The translations under genes were made by a program, and so were the position numbers. The notes under the pieces are model-generated. The model did not search any database and was not told the DNA's origin. It saw only the letters and a program-made list of their open reading frames with translations. From positions 5,419-18,882 of the forward strand of contig DCIZ01000006.1 of assembly GCA_002317305.1 (NCBI GenBank): DNA of 13,464 bases. Reading direction: 5' to 3'. The stretch comes from Campylobacter sp. UBA1713 (GTDB lineage: Bacteria; Campylobacterota; Campylobacteria; Campylobacterales; Campylobacteraceae). Below, piece by piece: positions 11,540 to 13,464 of the stretch (positions are counted from its first letter, which is position 1; each line of letters opens with the position of its first letter).

Positions 11540-11648
11540 AAAAAAGCTACCGCTTTTTTGTAGTCCCTCGCCACATTTTCTTTTCGCTAAAAGCTCAAAG
11601 AAAATGTGGCGAGGGACGGGGGACGGGGGCTTTTGCCCCTGCGACCCC
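11540..11648 (+). repeat. Family B three-hairpin element, copy 6 (compensatory change)
   Basis: Hairpin 1 loop is TACC. GTAG is at 11560-11563. The 21-bp stem 11563-11583 / 11597-11617 equals copy 1 except for one pair: CCACATTTTC with GAAAATGTGG in place of CCACGTTTTC with GAAAACGTGG. Hairpin 3 loop is TTTT (11631-11634). It ends 60 bases before dnaB and no heptads follow. Confidence 0.9.
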
Positions 11649-11707
11649 ATTTTTACTTCAAAATCAACACGTTAGAGAATAAGTCTGCAAAACCAAAAGG
11701 GCGATTC

Positions 11708-13168
11708 ATGGAAAAAAAGAGTAAAAAAGAGGTCGTTGTAGGCATGGAAAGTTTCTACGACGAAGGGCTAGAGAGGGCAGTTTTAAGTGCTATTTTTTAC
11801 AACCCAAAGGTAAATTTGGGGCTTGTTAGCGAGCACATCACGGCGCGGGATTTTTACAAAAAAGAACACGGCGACATCTTTAACGCCATGACAATGTGCG
11901 TTAGTAGCGACTTTCCCATTGACAATGTATTTGTAAAAAAGATGCTCGGAGGCAAATTTAACAACACAGTTTTTGAGGACGTCATAGGCGCAACCGCCAT
12001 AGTAGACGTAGAAAAATACGCCTTTGAACTAAAAGAAAAATCCATAAAACGCGACATCATAGAGTTTTCTTCAAAGATTCCAGCCATGCTAAACGAGGAG
12101 CTTTCTAGCCGTGAGCTCATAGACAGAATCAGTAGCGACATCTACCGCCTTGCAGACAACAAAGGCAAAGGCGTAGTAAAAACAGCAAGCGATGTTTTGG
12201 CTGAACTCGTGGGCGAATACGACCAGCTAGTTAGAGAGAAGATAGACCCGCATGGTGCGGCTTTGCGAATTTACACTGGTTTTGGTGAGTTAGACACAAA
12301 GCTCGGCGGCATGAAAAATGGCGACCTTGTCATCATCGCGGCGCGTCCTGGCATGGGAAAGACAGCTTTTGCGCTTAGCCTTGCGCTTCGCGTGCTAAAC
12401 AACGGCGGAGGCGTGGTGTTTTTCTCGCTTGAGATGCCAGCAACACAGCTAATGTTTCGTGCGCTTAGCTCCATAGCAAACATTCCTTTGCAAGCGCTCA
12501 TAAACGCAGAGCTAACAGACGAACAGACGACTCTCATGAGCAGAACGGCGGGCGAACTGGCGCAAAAGCCTTTGTGGATATATGATGGCGGTGGCGTGAG
12601 CGTGGCGCAGGTGCGGACTATTTTGCGGCGACTAAAGGTGCAAAATAGCGAAATTCGCCTTTGCGTCATAGACTACATAGGGCTCATGGCGGGCTCATCA
12701 AATTTTAGCGACAGACAGCAGCAGATAGCTGAAATTTCACGCGGGTTTAAGCTACTTGCGCGTGAGCTAGAGATGCCCATCGTCGTGCTAGCACAGCTAA
12801 ACCGAAACCTAGAAGCGCGTGCAAACAAACGCCCGATGATGAGCGACCTTCGTGAGAGTGGCGCCATAGAACAAGACGCCGACTCGATTCTTTTTGTTTA
12901 CAGAGATGACGTTTACAAAGAGCAAGCGGCAAAGGAGCGAGCCGAGCAAGAGCGCGCTGCAAAGCAAAACGGACAAGAGCCAGCAAAAACAGCGGAGACA
13001 AATTTTGTGCGAAATAAGGCTTATGAGGAGGCGGAGATCATCATAGGTAAAAACCGAAATGGACCGACAGGAACGGCAAATTTGATATATCGTCCGATGT
13101 TTACACGCTTTGAGGACAAAGAGGTGGCGATGTCAAATGCGCCAGTGGCGGAGAGCACTTTTCAGTAG
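11708..13168 (+). CDS. dnaB: Replicative DNA helicase DnaB
   Basis: This is the hexameric 5'-3' helicase that opens the replication fork. The 486-residue protein has an N-terminal domain (about 15-150) and a RecA-type motor: ARPGMGKT Walker A at 212-219, SLEM with Glu242, LCVIDYIGLM with Walker B Asp322, VLAQLNR with Gln363, DLRESGAIEQDAD, and the C-terminal AEIIIGKNRNGPTG DNA-binding/arginine-finger region. Between VYRDDVY and EAEIII lies an extra charged stretch of about 30-35 residues (roughly 404-440), absent from E. coli DnaB; H. pylori DnaB is also described with a C-terminal insertion. Start ATG 11708 has AAGGG six bases upstream. The longer reading would translate B copy 6. Confidence 0.97.
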   Translation: MEKKSKKEVVVGMESFYDEGLERAVLSAIFYNPKVNLGLVSEHITARDFYKKEHGDIFNAMTMCVSSDFPIDNVFVKKMLGGKFNNTVFEDVIGATAIVDVEKYAFELKEKSIKRDIIEFSSKIPAMLNEELSSRELIDRISSDIYRLADNKGKGVVKTASDVLAELVGEYDQLVREKIDPHGAALRIYTGFGELDTKLGGMKNGDLVIIAARPGMGKTAFALSLALRVLNNGGGVVFFSLEMPATQLMFRALSSIANIPLQALINAELTDEQTTLMSRTAGELAQKPLWIYDGGGVSVAQVRTILRRLKVQNSEIRLCVIDYIGLMAGSSNFSDRQQQIAEISRGFKLLARELEMPIVVLAQLNRNLEARANKRPMMSDLRESGAIEQDADSILFVYRDDVYKEQAAKERAEQERAAKQNGQEPAKTAETNFVRNKAYEEAEIIIGKNRNGPTGTANLIYRPMFTRFEDKEVAMSNAPVAESTFQ

Positions 13169-13197
13169 TGTTTTGTGAAGTTTAGCCAGCTTGTTTT

Positions 13198-13326
13198 AGC
13201 CAGCTTGTGCTTTTGGGTGCTTTTTTGCAAAGCTTCGGCTACGGCGGGCTTTAAGCCCAGCCTTGCCTTGCTTACGCACTTCGTGCTTGCAAAAAATCCC
13301 ACCAAAATCACTTCGCATTCGGTCGG
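13198..13326. repeat. Family E hairpin-rich repeat, copy 2
   Basis: Starts AGCCAGCTTGTGCTTTTGGG and ends CACTTCGCATTCGGTCGG. A short extra AGCCAGCTTGT precedes it at 13184-13194. The inner pair TTTTTTGCAA (13221-13230) / TTGCAAAAAA (13287-13296) differs from copy 1 by a C-G to T-A change in both arms. The central GGGCTT/AAGCCC lies at 13246-13258. Confidence 0.85.
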
Positions 13327-13364
13327 CAAGAGTTGCGTTTTGTGAAAAAGCGAATTTATTACGA

Positions 13365-13405
13365 AATTCCGTTTTTCGCACTCCGTTTCTGTTTTCCGTT
13401 TTCCG
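13365..13405 (-). repeat. Reversed heptamer units, partly decayed
   Basis: On the minus strand: GGAAAAC, GGAAAAC, AGAAAC (one base short), GGAGTGC, GAAAAAC, GGAAT. The orientation is opposite to dnaB, unlike most arrays behind gene ends. Confidence 0.65.
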
Positions 13406-13408
13406 TAT

Positions 13409-13425
13409 GGGCATCTCTAAAAACT
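13409..13425. repeat. 17-bp arm of a window-scale inverted repeat (right copy)
   Basis: GGGCATCTCTAAAAACT is the exact reverse complement of 30-46. TGGCTCG (13430-13436) completes the shared block. Confidence 0.6.
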
Positions 13426-13450
13426 AGTTTGGCTCGATTTTAAAGAAACA

Positions 13451-13463
13451 TCGGCTACGCCGA
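13451..13463. repeat. Short hairpin at the window edge
   Basis: TCGGC, loop TAC, GCCGA. The shape resembles hairpin 3 of family B with a TAC loop, but no B context is visible before the window ends. Confidence 0.35.
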
Positions 13464-13464
13464 G

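Noticed and set aside
11606..11707. Longer DnaB reading from an upstream start
   Set aside because: It would translate B copy 6. The ATG at 11708 has a good ribosome site and the right N-terminus.
1..13464. tRNA or rRNA genes
   Set aside because: No cloverleaf with GGTTCRA-type arm and CCA-proximal stem and no rRNA-like conserved core was recognised on either strand.

Overview
The window looks like a chromosomal segment of a Campylobacterota (epsilonproteobacterial) bacterium, most likely a Campylobacter-type genome. The reasons are the AT-rich wobble use, the compact sigma-70-like promoter TTGACA/TATAAT, the cbpA-hspR pair, and a DnaB with a charged insertion near its C-terminus. This is inference from gene content and style; no species is claimed.

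Layout. At 396-6122 lies a complete but broken-up dTDP-L-rhamnose locus: rmlA, rmlC, rmlD and rmlB, all on +. It is interrupted first by a fic-mntA-hepT cassette (1264-2459), which holds two adenylyl-transfer-type proteins and a HEPN RNase toxin. rmlB is followed by a second small module (6142-6658): a Gp49/HigB-like toxin with a short partner that has no helix-turn-helix. At 7231-9228 there is a large polytopic membrane protein with GT-C-like features, plausibly acting on the same surface glycan. On the minus strand (10053-11224) is the heat-shock pair cbpA-hspR with a clear promoter. At 11708-13168 is the replicative helicase dnaB.

The most unusual feature is the intergenic DNA. Every gap of more than 300 bases after rmlA is filled with structured repeats of at least four families. 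(A) A 150-180 bp inverted repeat with GCCGTCATTC termini. (B) A ~110 bp three-hairpin element, six copies, whose long stem changes sequence between copies while keeping its pairing. (C) Heptamer arrays of the form GGARWRC, sometimes broken by GTTC, which run into the 3' ends of genes and provide their TGA stop codons. (E) A ~125 bp hairpin-rich element, present once on each side of dnaB. The usual island order is gene stop, heptads, A, reversed heptads, B, next gene. No transposase lies in the window, so these look like non-autonomous or host-propagated elements.

How the genes fit together. RmlA, RmlB, RmlC and RmlD convert glucose-1-phosphate and dTTP to dTDP-L-rhamnose in the cytoplasm, for LPS, O-chain or another glycan. 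The toxin-antitoxin-like cassettes share the rml transcription direction and overlap neighbouring genes, so they are probably co-transcribed. CbpA is a DnaK co-chaperone and HspR its likely autoregulator. DnaB is unrelated housekeeping.
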